From NCBI RefSeq assembly GCF_010977575.1, contig NZ_CP048812.1:868001-932000 (forward strand): 64,000 nt of DNA, read 5' to 3'. This DNA comes from Halomonas socia (GTDB taxonomy: Bacteria > Pseudomonadota > Gammaproteobacteria > Pseudomonadales > Halomonadaceae). The position numbers and the translations under genes were made by a program. Below, in pieces: positions 1 through 7,780 of this stretch; position 1 is the stretch's first letter; each line of letters begins with the position of its first letter. The notes under the pieces were generated by a model. It was given only the letters and a program-made list of their open reading frames with translations. It did no database searches and was not told the origin of the DNA.

Positions 1-2
1 GC

Positions 3-149
3 ATCAGCGTCGACGACACCGGCCGCTTTGCCTTCATCACCAGCCTGTATGACGACAGCCTCTCGGTCATCGACCTGGAAGCCGGCGCCGTCATCAGCCG
101 CCACGACACCGACCAGGGACCCAACGGCGTGACCTGGGTAGGCCACTGA
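3..149 (+). CDS. YncE-like beta-propeller protein, C-terminal end (partial)
   Basis: This is the last 48 residues of a gene that begins before the window. The frame reads ISVDDTGRFAFITSLYDDSL and continues SVIDLEAGAVISRHDT to a TGA. The pattern of a GRFAFITS strand followed by a SVIDLEAG strand is typical of YVTN/YncE-type beta-propeller blades, which are often periplasmic. No signal peptide or substrate can be judged from this end piece. A good ribosome binding site (GAGGAG) and a second small ORF follow after 10 bases, so the two were probably cotranscribed. The family call is from the blade pattern only. Confidence 0.6.
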   Translation: MSVDDTGRFAFITSLYDDSLSVIDLEAGAVISRHDTDQGPNGVTWVGH

Positions 150-287
150 GGAGTAAACCATGACCGCAAACTGCACTGCCCTGATGAGTTCCATGGGTTG
201 GATCATGCCCATCGGCACCCCCGGCATGCCGGGGCCCAAGCAGGGCGAGTGGGACCTCTACCAGTTCCGCGATGGCGAGGCCACGCC

Positions 288-1670
288 GAGTTATTGTCAA
301 ATCTGGTGTTCACGAAGTTGATCAGGCAGCGTCCTGGTCGGCTGTGTTCACCTCGATTCCATCTTTGAATCTGACCCCGGTAATCACCTTGGCCAGATAA
401 CTGAAGCCGCGCTGGCGGCGCCAGTTCTTTTGTGCACACTCTCCCAGCTTGAAGATCATGTGCAGCATTCCGTCTCGCGTCAGGCAGCCCTTGGATCGCT
501 TGGTCCGATGCCGGATGGTGCCGAACGTCGATTCGATCGGATTGGTGGTCCGCAGGCTCTGCCAGTGCTGGGCTGGAAAGTCGTAAAACGCCATCAGCTC
601 GTCCCGGTCTTTCTGCAAACAGTGCACCGCCTTCGGGTACTTGGCCTCAAACAGTGTCTCGAACTGCTCGAAGGCCGCTTCGGCATCGTCTTTCGTCTCG
701 GCCTGCCAGATGTCGTGCAGCGCCGTTTTCATCTTCGGTTGCACCGACTTGGGTGCGCAGTTCAACACATTGCCGGTCTTGTGCATCCAGCAGCGTTGTT
801 GACGTGTCTCGCTGTAGACCTCGTCCAGCGCCGCCCAGAACCCCATCGCGCCATCACCCACCGCCAGCTTCGGAGCGTTCATGCCGCGGGCCTTCAGCCC
901 CAACAACACTTCACGCCAGCTTTGTGTGGACTCCCTTACCCCGTCTTCAATCGTCAGGAAGTGTTTCTCGCCCCGCTCATTGACGCCGATGACCACCAGG
1001 GCGCACAGCTTGGCGTCCTCGGCCCGCAGGCCGCTGTAGATGCCATCCACCCACAGGTATACCCAGCGATCTCTGTCCAGCCGACGCTTCCGCCAAGCCT
1101 GGTACTCCTCGCCCCACTGCTGCTTCAAGCGTGCCACGGTGCTGGCTGAGAAGCCCCTGGCCTCAGGGCCGACCAGTGTGGCCAGCGCCGCTTCCATCTC
1201 ACCGGTGGACACGCCCTTCAGGTACAACCACGGCAGTGCCGCTTCCAGCGAGCGCGTTTTGCGCACATACGGCGGCACCAGTGCCGACCGGAAGGTCACG
1301 GGCCGACCGTCCTTGGCCCGGACCTTCGGTATCTTCACCCTCACGGGGCCAATGCCGGTCTGAACCGGTCGCTCAGGCTGATAGCCGTTGCGTACCACGG
1401 CAGCGCGGCCATCATCAAGGCGGCGACCCTCGAACCTCGCCATGAACTCCGACAGTTCGGCTTCCACAGCCTGTTGGATCAGATCCCGTGCCCCCTGGCG
1501 CAGCAGGTCGGTCAGTGGATCGGCAATCTCCTCTCGACCGGAAAACTCAACAACGTTACCCTTGCTCATAGCGGCGTATTCCTCGGTTGATCGTTTTGTT
1601 TGGCGACTAACAATCAACCAGATACGCCGCTTTCTTTCAATTCATCAAACACCAGATTCAGTTATAACTC
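288..1670 (-). mobile_element. IS256-family insertion sequence, complete, 1383 bp
   Basis: Terminal inverted repeats of about 23 bp are visible. The left end begins GAGTTATTGTC and reaches AATCTGGTGTT at 310; the right end, read on the minus strand from 1670, begins GAGTTATAACTG and reaches the same AATCTGGTGTT. The flanks carry a perfect 9-bp direct repeat GGCCACGCC at 279-287 and 1671-1679, a target duplication of the size usual for IS256 elements (8-9 bp). One transposase gene fills the element on the minus strand. Intact ends and an intact transposase suggest a fairly recent, possibly active insertion. Confidence 0.93.
322..1569 (-). CDS. IS256-family (mutator-type) transposase
   Basis: A 415-residue DDE transposase of the IS256/Mutator type. 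The catalytic residues sit in recognisable contexts: the first Asp in YLWVDGIYSGLR, the second in AVGDGAMGFWAAL, and the Glu in NPIESTFGTIRHRTKRSKG. The CWMHKTGNVLN motif between the second Asp and the Glu is a hallmark of the family. The frame is open upstream to 1617, but the ATG at 1569 (MSKGNVVEFSG) is preferred because a GAGGA site lies 10 bases upstream and the family usually starts this way. The gene occupies nearly the whole element, and its stop lies 34 bases inside the left inverted repeat. Confidence 0.95.
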   Translation of the reverse strand: MSKGNVVEFSGREEIADPLTDLLRQGARDLIQQAVEAELSEFMARFEGRRLDDGRAAVVRNGYQPERPVQTGIGPVRVKIPKVRAKDGRPVTFRSALVPPYVRKTRSLEAALPWLYLKGVSTGEMEAALATLVGPEARGFSASTVARLKQQWGEEYQAWRKRRLDRDRWVYLWVDGIYSGLRAEDAKLCALVVIGVNERGEKHFLTIEDGVRESTQSWREVLLGLKARGMNAPKLAVGDGAMGFWAALDEVYSETRQQRCWMHKTGNVLNCAPKSVQPKMKTALHDIWQAETKDDAEAAFEQFETLFEAKYPKAVHCLQKDRDELMAFYDFPAQHWQSLRTTNPIESTFGTIRHRTKRSKGCLTRDGMLHMIFKLGECAQKNWRRQRGFSYLAKVITGVRFKDGIEVNTADQDAA

Positions 1671-1706
1671 GGCCACGCCCTTCATGACCCTCTGATCTAA
1701 CCTGGA

Positions 1707-1740
1707 AAATGCCGTTTCAACCTACTGCTGAGCGGCATTT
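1707..1740 (+). terminator. Possible hairpin terminator after the disrupted ORF
   Basis: AAATGCCG at 1707-1714 pairs with CGGCATTT at 1733-1740, with an 18-base loop. It lies 11 bases after the reconstructed stop of the split ORF. The T run is short and the loop is large, so this is a weak call. Confidence 0.35.
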
Positions 1741-1975
1741 CCAAGGGAGTGCCAACGCCAATGAACAACCGGCCAAGCCTTAGATAGACTGGTAGATGAC
1801 CCGTAGGATAGGGATCACTTCAGCCTTACGGTCATTTTTTCTGGTAATTTCAACTCCATTTTTGTGACAGCATCTGTGACTAGCAATTGATCCCAATCGA
1901 CCCTAATGTCATCTGGCGAACCCACCTAAAACCCAATGACCACGAGCGCTAGAAACACATTACAGCAATTGGCAC
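1741..1975. other. Gene-free stretch
   Basis: No ORF with a plausible start, codon use or family resemblance was seen on either strand. It is less GC-rich than the neighbouring genes. I see no repeat or promoter that I would defend. Confidence 0.4.
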
Positions 1976-1980
1976 TAGGG

Positions 1981-2047
1981 AGCGCAGTAGACCGTCATCC
2001 GCCTCATAACCCAAAGGTCATCGGTTCAAATCCGGTCTCCGCTACCA
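1981..2047 (+). pseudogene. Decayed tRNA-Met-like remnant
   Basis: The 3' half looks like a tRNA: an anticodon-loop sequence CTCATAA (CAT anticodon), an intact T arm GGTTCAAATCC, and an encoded ACCA end at 2044-2047. A D-arm-like AGCGCAGTAGAC lies at 1981-1992. The 5' acceptor strand that should pair with CTCCGCT (2038-2044 region) is missing, and the bases around the anticodon do not form a proper stem. It is therefore a tRNA fragment or an old attachment-site remnant, not a working tRNA. It is followed by a good terminator. Confidence 0.5.
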
Positions 2048-2057
2048 CCTTCGTAAG

Positions 2058-2093
2058 CATCCCCGGTCACTCTCAGAAGTGCCGGGGATGTTT
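2058..2093 (+). terminator. Rho-independent terminator after the tRNA-like remnant
   Basis: CATCCCCGG (2058-2066) pairs with CCGGGGATG (2082-2090), and an inner CAC/GTG extends the stem. A short T run follows. The position directly behind the tRNA-like 3' end suggests it once ended that transcript. Confidence 0.7.
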
Positions 2094-2099
2094 GCATTT

Positions 2100-2625
2100 C
2101 CCCAAACCTCTCGGCCTCGAAGTCCAAGACTAATCCTTCCGAAAATTTCTCTCCTCGCCGCCCTGGCGCACTCGGGATCACCCTTGCATCGGCTCGCCTA
2201 AGAGCCTGGCCACGCTGCCGGTGAAGCGGTCTCGCCGATCTTGGTTGCCCTCGATACAGTAGTGAAGCACCGAGCTGAGTGAAGGCGACGGCGTCGAGCT
2301 GCAGCGTGGCTGTCATGGGCCTCCTGGCATGAAAAGCCACCGCTTGGGTGGCTAACGAGAAAACCGCCTCTCTTCGACACATGTGTCATATGTCCACACC
2401 CGCTAGGCGGCGAGAACATGCTGATCAGCGAGGGGCTGAACAGGCACATTGCGATAATAGAATGATTTCTCTGTTTTTTTGAAATCCTGGCTTGGGCCAT
2501 GCATCGCGTTGAGCGCATCTTACGATCCATTCCACATCTACACGGATCGTAACGAGTTCATGGAGAGCGTGGCTTGATGGCCTCTGCTCAGGGACGACCC
2601 GCAAGCCCTTCACATTCAATGAGGT
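2100..2625. other. Gene-free stretch upstream of the acidic peptide gene
   Basis: About 530 bases with no convincing gene. The open frames across it lack ribosome binding sites and have irregular composition. It must hold the promoter of the gene at 2632, but I could not pick one -35/-10 pair with confidence. It may be debris from a lost integrated element, given the tRNA-like remnant at its left edge. Confidence 0.4.
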
Positions 2626-2631
2626 GCAAGC

Positions 2632-2886
2632 ATGATGTCCAAGGAATTTCTCAAGAAACTCGGTATCCTCGGCATTTCTTTCGGCCTGGTTGCCAGCCCG
2701 CTGGCCTTTGGTGAGTTCGACGAGGAGGAGGAGGAAACGACAGATCCTGCTCAGGAACAGATTAACGATGACTACACCGGCTCCGGGGTAGACATTGAGT
2801 ACGAGAATGAGGAAGAAGAGTGGGAAGAGGAAGAGGAAAATGAAGAGGAAGAATGGGAAGAAGATGAGTCTGAAGAAGGCTTCTAA
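2632..2886 (+). CDS. Small exported, extremely acidic (Glu-rich) protein
   Basis: An 84-residue product. A GAGG site at 2620-2623 precedes two adjacent ATGs (2632 and 2635). Residues 1-27 form a signal peptide: Lys-containing start, hydrophobic LGILGISFGLVASPLAFG, probable cleavage near AFG. The remaining 57 residues contain no Lys or Arg and are mostly Glu and Asp, with a repeated EEEEWEE unit in the last third and single Trp residues between acid runs. A strong terminator follows, so it is a single-gene unit. The acidic tail could bind cations or basic partners, but this is inference. I do not recognise a named family. Low-complexity coding could be doubted, but signal, ribosome binding site and terminator together favour a real gene. 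Confidence 0.75.
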   Translation: MMSKEFLKKLGILGISFGLVASPLAFGEFDEEEEETTDPAQEQINDDYTGSGVDIEYENEEEEWEEEEENEEEEWEEDESEEGF

Positions 2887-2907
2887 CTCTCCTTCCTGAT
2901 CTTGACC

Positions 2908-2943
2908 GCCGCCCATCAGACAACTTCTAATGGGCGGCTTTTC
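2908..2943 (+). terminator. Rho-independent terminator of the acidic peptide gene
   Basis: GCCGCCCAT (2908-2916) pairs perfectly with ATGGGCGGC (2930-2938), followed by TTTTCATTTT. The T run is on the plus strand, so it serves the upstream gene rather than the convergent DUF3750 gene. Confidence 0.85.
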
Positions 2944-2965
2944 ATTTTACGTCTGGCTTCCCTCT

Positions 2966-3727
2966 TCACTCATCGATGTGCCCGGCCACTGTCGGTGCCA
3001 TGCCCAGCCGACCGATGCCGGGTAGCTTGAACGCCGGGCGCAACAGATCGACGCCGAAGGTCAGCCCGAACAGGGTGATCTCGAGGCCTTCGACACATGC
3101 CACGCTGACCCCGAACAGCCCACCCAGCGCCAGTTGGTAGCCGCTGCCGCTGGTGGTGGGCGCCCACCACTCGCCGAACAAGTAGTCGCGGCCGACCGCG
3201 GTCACTGGCAGCGCCACCTCGAAGCCCGGCACCTCGCGCATTACCCAGGCCACGAAGGAGTTGCTGTTGGGCCCCGGCCAGGCGCGGTAGCGATCGGGCT
3301 CCGGGTAGTCGGCGATGGCCGCGTCGATCAGCGGTACCAGCGCCGCCGCCGCCTCGCCGCGATAGTCGGCCAGCAGCGTCGGCGGATTTCCAAACCAGGC
3401 GCGATCCGGGGTATCGACCCCGGATACTACCGTGGGCCGGCGCCAGCTCAGCACGTGATGCAGGCGAAAGTCCTCCTCGCCCTCGGCGCGGGTCGCGATC
3501 CAGGTATGTACGCCGAAGGCGCCGCGCCAGCCGAAGGCGCGCGCGGCATAGACCTGTACCACCGGCGTGCCTGGGGTCTCCGGCGCCAATCCGGCCGGCG
3601 TACGATCCGCCGCCGACCAGTGACGCCCCAGCGGGACCTCACCGCTGGCCAGCATCCACAGCGGGCCGGCCAGCAGCAGGGCCACCACCAACAGCACGGT
3701 TCCCATGCTGCGCAGTACGATTTTCAT
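2966..3727 (-). CDS. DUF3750 domain-containing protein
   Basis: A 253-residue protein. The ATG at 3727 (MKIVLRSMG) is chosen because GGGAGA lies 9 bases upstream and it gives a proper N-terminal hydrophobic segment (VLLVVALLLAGPLWML); the frame is open further upstream without support. The body has features of DUF3750: VVQVYAARAFGWRGAFGVHTWIA near residues 55-80, and a GPNSNSFVAWV segment around residue 155 that resembles the NSN/cysteine-less hydrolase-like core of this family. It is probably anchored in the inner membrane and faces the periplasm. The function of the family is not established. It is divergent from the thioredoxin gene at 3834. Confidence 0.8.
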   Translation of the reverse strand: MKIVLRSMGTVLLVVALLLAGPLWMLASGEVPLGRHWSAADRTPAGLAPETPGTPVVQVYAARAFGWRGAFGVHTWIATRAEGEEDFRLHHVLSWRRPTVVSGVDTPDRAWFGNPPTLLADYRGEAAAALVPLIDAAIADYPEPDRYRAWPGPNSNSFVAWVMREVPGFEVALPVTAVGRDYLFGEWWAPTTSGSGYQLALGGLFGVSVACVEGLEITLFGLTFGVDLLRPAFKLPGIGRLGMAPTVAGHIDE

Positions 3728-3833
3728 CGTGTGTTTCTCCCAGCGTGGCGAGCAAATGCCCGCGCGGGGCTTGAATCCCGCCGCCGCGGCCCGCATCTTG
3801 CGTGTAAATCCGCCTGCTTCAAGGTCATATTGT

Positions 3834-4756
3834 ATGCCTATCGTCGATCCCAACAGCGGTCAGCCGCTGACCAGCCCCGACTCCGCCAAGGCCAATGCTG
3901 CCGCACCGGCCGACGTCATTGTCGACATCGACATGACCAACTTCCAGCAGGTGGTACTGGAAGGGTCGATGCAGATCCCGGTGCTGCTCGACTGCTGGGC
4001 GCCCTGGTGCGAGCCGTGCAAGAACCTGATGCCGATCCTCGAAAAGCTGGCGGTGGAGTACAACGGCACCTTCATCCTCGCCAAGCTCAATATCGAGGAG
4101 CACCAGCAGATCGCCGCCCAACTGGGCATCCGTTCGGTGCCCGACGTCAAGCTGATCATGCAGGGCCAGCTGTACGATGAGTTCCAGGGCGCCCTGCCCG
4201 AGAAACAGATCCGCGAGTGGCTGGCAAAGTACATCCAACCGCCGGAGGATGCGCCGCAGAGCCCCGAGGAGCAGGCCCAGGCGGCTCTGGACGCTGGCGA
4301 CCCCGCCACGGCACGCGGCATCTTCGAGCAGTTAGCCCAGGCGCACCCCGATCACGTCGATTACCGTATCGATCTGGCCGGCGCCCTGCTCGCTGAGGGC
4401 AATCCCGACCGCGCACGTGCCATCCTCGACGGCCTCGCCCCAGAGGACCGCGACGCCCCAAGGCGCGCGGCGTGCGGGCGCGCCTGGAGTTCGGCGAGGA
4501 GGCGCCCAGCGATGAGACGTTGGCAGCGCTCGAGGGCCGCGACGACAGCGAGGCACAGTACCTGCGTGCGCTGCGGTGGGTCGCCGACGGCGACTACGAG
4601 ACCGGCCTCGGCGAACTGCTCACGCTGATGCAGCGAGATCGCGCCTATGGCGACGACCTGGCCCGCAAGACCCTGCTACGGGTGTTCGATGCGCTGGGCG
4701 CCGACCACCCGCTGACGGTCGCCTACCGTCGCCGCCTGTTCGCCATGATGTACTGA
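3834..4756 (+). pseudogene. cnoX: Thioredoxin/TPR co-chaperone CnoX (YbbN) with a one-base frameshift
   Basis: The start ATG at 3834 opens a thioredoxin domain with WAPWCEPCK (Cys59 and Cys62) and a downstream SVPDVKL segment, followed by TPR-like helices from about residue 150. This layout is that of CnoX/YbbN, a chaperone-linked redox protein acting with DnaK and GroEL. The frame breaks at a run of four C at 4456-4459; the reading then continues in another frame as KARGVRARLEFGEEAPS to a TGA at 4754-4756. Adding one C restores a 307-residue protein of normal length and content. Either the assembly lost a base or the gene is truncated. A sequencing error is the simpler reading, because two other genes here show the same kind of break. 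Confidence 0.85.
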
Positions 4757-4760
4757 GCGG

Positions 4761-5942
4761 CTATCCCACTAGCCGTGCGTCGAGCCGTACCAGTGCCGCC
4801 TCCAACTGTGCCTCGGTGGTGCCGAAGTTGAGCCGCACGAAGCCCGGCCAGCCGAAGTCGGCGCCGTCGGAGAGTGCCACCCCGGTGTCGCGCAGCAGGG
4901 TCTGCTGGGGGCAGTCGCCGAGGCCGGCCTGGCGCATGTCGAGCCAGGCCAGATAGGTCGACTGCGGCGCATGCAGACTGACCCCGGGCCAGCTCGCCGC
5001 ATGCGCTACCAGGCGCTGGCGATGTCCGCGCAGCACCTCGAGCAGCGCCTGGCGCCACGGCTCACCCTCGCCATAGGCCGCCTCGGCGGCGACCAGCCCG
5101 AGTACGTTCGGATCCGACTGCAGCCCTTTCATCTGCTCAGCGAAGCGCCGCCGCAGCTCGGGGTCGGGGATCACCGCACAGGCGCAGGTCAGGCCAGCGA
5201 GGTTGAAGGTCTTGGAGGGTGCCCACAGGGTGATGATGCGCGCCGCCAGCGCCGGGAAGGCAGCCGCCAGCGGCCGATGCCTGGCGCCCTCATCGAGCAG
5301 CAGGTCGCAGTGCAGTTCATCGGAGACCACCAGCAGGTCGTGTTTCTCGACCAGCGCGGCAAGCCCGGCCAGCTCCTGTTGCTGCCAGACGCGACCGGTC
5401 GGATTGTGCGGCTGGCACCATAGCAGCAGCCGCGTGTCGGCGCTGATCGCCGCCTCCAGTGCCTCGAGGTCGAGCCGCCAAGGCTCACCAGGCGCCGTCG
5501 GCTCGGCTAGCGGCGCCTGCTGCGCCACCCGTCCGGTGCGCTCCGCGACCTTGAGGAACGGCGGGTAGATCGGCGTCACCGTGAGTACCCCGTCACCGGG
5601 CTCGGTGAGTGCCATACTGGCCAGGTGCAGCGCCGGTACCACGCCGGGCAGCCACAGCTGCCAGTGTGGCTCGATCGGCCAGTCGTAGTGCTTGGCACTC
5701 CAGTCGCACAGCGTGCGGCGCAGGCTACCGGGCACTAGGCCATAGCCGAATACGCCGTGGGCGACCCGCGCCTGCAGCGCCTCGATCACCGCCGGCGGCG
5801 AGACGAAGTCCATGTCGGCAACCCACAGCGGCAGCACGTCGTCGCCATAGCGGTGCCACTTCTGCGACGGCCACTCGGGGTGTTCTACGCGAGCGTCGGG
5901 CGGATGCCGACGCGCCACCGGCGTGGCAAAATCAAATTGCAT
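4761..5942 (-). CDS. PatB/MalY-type PLP-dependent aminotransferase or C-S lyase
   Basis: A 393-residue fold-type I PLP enzyme. Motifs: N180 in CQPHNPTGR, D208 in VVSDELHCDL, the PLP lysine K244 in WAPSKTFNLAG, and a C-terminal Arg in GFVRLNFGT. The WVADMDF segment at residues 40-46 and the SDELH motif are typical of the MalY/PatB group of cystathionine beta-lyases, rather than general aspartate aminotransferases. The ATG at 5942 has GGAGG seven bases upstream; the frame is open to 7034 but that part is antisense to other genes. The gene converges on cnoX with 4 bases between them. Substrate (cystathionine, cysteine or another) cannot be fixed from sequence. Confidence 0.88.
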   Translation of the reverse strand: MQFDFATPVARRHPPDARVEHPEWPSQKWHRYGDDVLPLWVADMDFVSPPAVIEALQARVAHGVFGYGLVPGSLRRTLCDWSAKHYDWPIEPHWQLWLPGVVPALHLASMALTEPGDGVLTVTPIYPPFLKVAERTGRVAQQAPLAEPTAPGEPWRLDLEALEAAISADTRLLLWCQPHNPTGRVWQQQELAGLAALVEKHDLLVVSDELHCDLLLDEGARHRPLAAAFPALAARIITLWAPSKTFNLAGLTCACAVIPDPELRRRFAEQMKGLQSDPNVLGLVAAEAAYGEGEPWRQALLEVLRGHRQRLVAHAASWPGVSLHAPQSTYLAWLDMRQAGLGDCPQQTLLRDTGVALSDGADFGWPGFVRLNFGTTEAQLEAALVRLDARLVG

Positions 5943-5986
5943 GATGTGCCTCCATTCACCGCTCAGCCAAGGAATCGTCTTTGAAC

Positions 5987-6412
5987 ATGCCTGAAAGCCC
6001 CTTCTATGCCAAGGCCATGCGCGGCGCCTCCCGGCTGGTCGGCCACTGGCTGCTGCTGGGCCAGGCCGACCCCGACCGCCTGGCGATGATCCTCGCCGAC
6101 ACCGCCCGCGTGGCCAAGCTCGGCGAGCCCGAGGAGACGCCCGATGGTGCCACCCTCGGCGCCTGGAGCGGCGATGCCACGCCGCCGCTGTGGGCGGCCC
6201 GTGCCGCGACCTTCCTGCTGCTGCAGATGCCGGCCAAGCCGGTACCCCGCGACGAGTTCGAGGCCTGCGCCTGGGCTTACTGCTGGCTGCGGCTGCGCCA
6301 TTTCGAGTCGCTTGCCGATGCCCAGGCGGCGCTGCCGACGCACCTTGCCGAGCCGTTGGCCGCTGCCCTGCCGGCGGCCTGGCACGATCATCAGCGGCTG
6401 CGCCTGATATGA
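5987..6412 (+). CDS. Hypothetical protein
   Basis: A 141-residue, mostly helical protein rich in Ala and Leu with no signal peptide or membrane segment. It begins at ATG 5987 (MPESPFYAKAMRGASRLVGH); a TTG at 5981 has better spacing from the AAGGA site and is an alternative start two codons longer. It is divergent from the PatB-like gene and 25 bases upstream of a membrane protein gene, possibly in one operon with it. I do not recognise a family. GC-rich third positions fit its neighbours, so it is probably a native gene. Confidence 0.65.
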   Translation: MPESPFYAKAMRGASRLVGHWLLLGQADPDRLAMILADTARVAKLGEPEETPDGATLGAWSGDATPPLWAARAATFLLLQMPAKPVPRDEFEACAWAYCWLRLRHFESLADAQAALPTHLAEPLAAALPAAWHDHQRLRLI

Positions 6413-6437
6413 TCCGGTCTTTGCCCGAGGAGCCGAC

Positions 6438-7259
6438 ATGGATGTACCGCTGAGCTGGCAGTTGGCCAAGCTCGCCGTCTCGATCGGCCTGGTGCTGGGT
6501 CTCTCCTCCATCGCCGTGCGGGTCAGTGCCCGCGTCGCCGGCCTGCTGGCCGGCTACCCGCTGGGCACCTCGATCGCCTTGTTGTTCATCGGCCTGGAGA
6601 TCTCGCCTGAGTTCGCCAGCACCAGTGCGGTGCACACCCTGGCCGGATTCACCGCTACCCTGGCGCTCGGTGCCGGCTACCTGGCCTGCGGCCGTCGCGA
6701 CGGTCTGGGCGGTATCCTGCGTGGCTGCCTCGGCGGCTTTGCCGCCTGGCTGGCGGTCAGCCTGCTGCTGACCCAGGTCGACTTCACCCGTGTCACCGGC
6801 ACCCTGACCACCCTGGCGGCCATCGTCCTGGTGACCTGGTACTACCGGCGAGTGCCGGACAGCCGCACGCCGCCGCCGGGGCGCTTCTCGTGGACGGTAC
6901 TGGCGCTGCGCGCGTCGCTCGCCGCGCTGATCATCGTGGTGATTACCAGCCTGGCGCATCTGGTACCGGCCGCGTGGGCCGGCGTCATGGCCGCCTTTCC
7001 GGTCACCCTGTTCCCGTTCCTGATCATGCTGCACCTATCCCACGGCGCGGCACCGGTAGCTACGGTGATCAAGCACTTTCCTGCGGGGCTCGGTTCGCTG
7101 CTCAGCTATACGCTGTGCGTATCGCTGGCCTACTCCACCCTGGGGCTGGCCTGGGGGACGCTGATCGGCTTTGTGATTGCCACGTTGTGGCTGCTGGGCT
7201 GGTCGCAGTGGCTGGCATGGCGTCGCACGCAGCAACTGAGCCGGGAGGCTCGCGCATGA
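6438..7259 (+). CDS. Multi-pass inner-membrane protein of unknown function
   Basis: A 273-residue protein with about eight hydrophobic segments, beginning near residues 10-28 (LAKLAVSIGLVLGLSSIAV) and ending around 235-258. The first half contains AGLLAGYPLGTSIALLFIGLE and the second WAGVMAAFPVTLFPFLIMLH, two Gly/Pro-interrupted helices in similar positions that suggest an internal repeat as in small transporters. No transporter family motif is recognised. The stop overlaps the start of ybaK by four bases (ATGA), so the two are translationally coupled. The start has GAGG upstream (gaggagccgac). Confidence 0.75.
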   Translation: MDVPLSWQLAKLAVSIGLVLGLSSIAVRVSARVAGLLAGYPLGTSIALLFIGLEISPEFASTSAVHTLAGFTATLALGAGYLACGRRDGLGGILRGCLGGFAAWLAVSLLLTQVDFTRVTGTLTTLAAIVLVTWYYRRVPDSRTPPPGRFSWTVLALRASLAALIIVVITSLAHLVPAAWAGVMAAFPVTLFPFLIMLHLSHGAAPVATVIKHFPAGLGSLLSYTLCVSLAYSTLGLAWGTLIGFVIATLWLLGWSQWLAWRRTQQLSREARA

Positions 7260-7723
7260 CCCCGGCGATCAAGGCGCTGGCACGCGCCAAGGTGCCCCAC
7301 CAGGTGCTCGACTACCCCCACGATCCGCGCGCGCCGGCCTACGGCCTGGAGGCCGCCGAGGCGCTCGGCCTGGCCCCGCAGAGCGTGTTCAAGACCCTGC
7401 TGGCACGGCTCGACGACGGCCGCCTGGTGGTGGCCATGGTGCCGGTCAGCGCCCAGCTCGACCTCAAGGCCCTGGCGCGGGCCGCCGGCGCGCGCAAGGC
7501 CACCATGGCCGAGCCCGGCGACGCCGAGCGCGCCACCGGCTATGTGCTCGGCGGCATCAGCCCGCTGGGGCAGAAAAAGCGCCTGGAGAGCTTTATCGAC
7601 GCCAGCGCCGCGGGCCGCGACCCGCTGTACATCAGCGGCGGGCGCCGCGGCCTGGAGATCGCCCTGGCCTGCGCCGACCTGATCGCACTGACCGGCGCTA
7701 AACTCACCCCGCTGGCGCGCTAA
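7256..7723 (+). CDS. ybaK: YbaK/EbsC-type Cys-tRNA(Pro) deacylase
   Basis: A 155-residue protein of the YbaK superfamily, which hydrolyses cysteine mischarged on tRNA(Pro) in trans. Family features: SVFKTLLARLDDGRLVVAMVP near residues 43-63, the KKATMAEP-like ARKATMAEPGDAERATGYV around 80-100, GGISPLGQKK near 102-111 and a C-terminal ISGGRRGLEIAL. The Lys in VFKTLL corresponds to the conserved catalytic-site lysine. The ATG overlaps the upstream stop and is preceded by GGGAGG. Length matches the family (about 155-160). Confidence 0.93.
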   Translation: MTPAIKALARAKVPHQVLDYPHDPRAPAYGLEAAEALGLAPQSVFKTLLARLDDGRLVVAMVPVSAQLDLKALARAAGARKATMAEPGDAERATGYVLGGISPLGQKKRLESFIDASAAGRDPLYISGGRRGLEIALACADLIALTGAKLTPLAR

Positions 7724-7780
7724 TGGAGCCGAACGCCAGGCTATGCTGTCTCAACACCACGCCCTTGCTCCGGGAGCCCC

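Larger units (their letters stand above)
160..1695 (+). pseudogene. Small ORF split by the IS256-family element
   Basis: The ATG at 160 follows a strong GAGGAG site and lies 10 bases after the upstream stop. The frame runs into the insertion sequence at 288 and would end artificially at 321. If the element and one copy of the 9-bp target duplication are removed, the frame continues unbroken from 279-287 into 1680-1695 and stops at TGA 1693-1695. The ancestral product is 47 residues, rich in Gly, Met and Pro (contains GWIMPIGTPGMPGPKQGEW). I do not recognise it. It may be a real small protein cotranscribed with the propeller gene, or the remaining start of a longer gene. Confidence 0.5.

Noticed and set aside
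5943..7034. A long N-terminal extension of the PatB-like gene
   Set aside because: It would run antisense through two other genes and has low-complexity Gln/Arg/Gly content. GGAGG and ATG at 5942 give a normal start.
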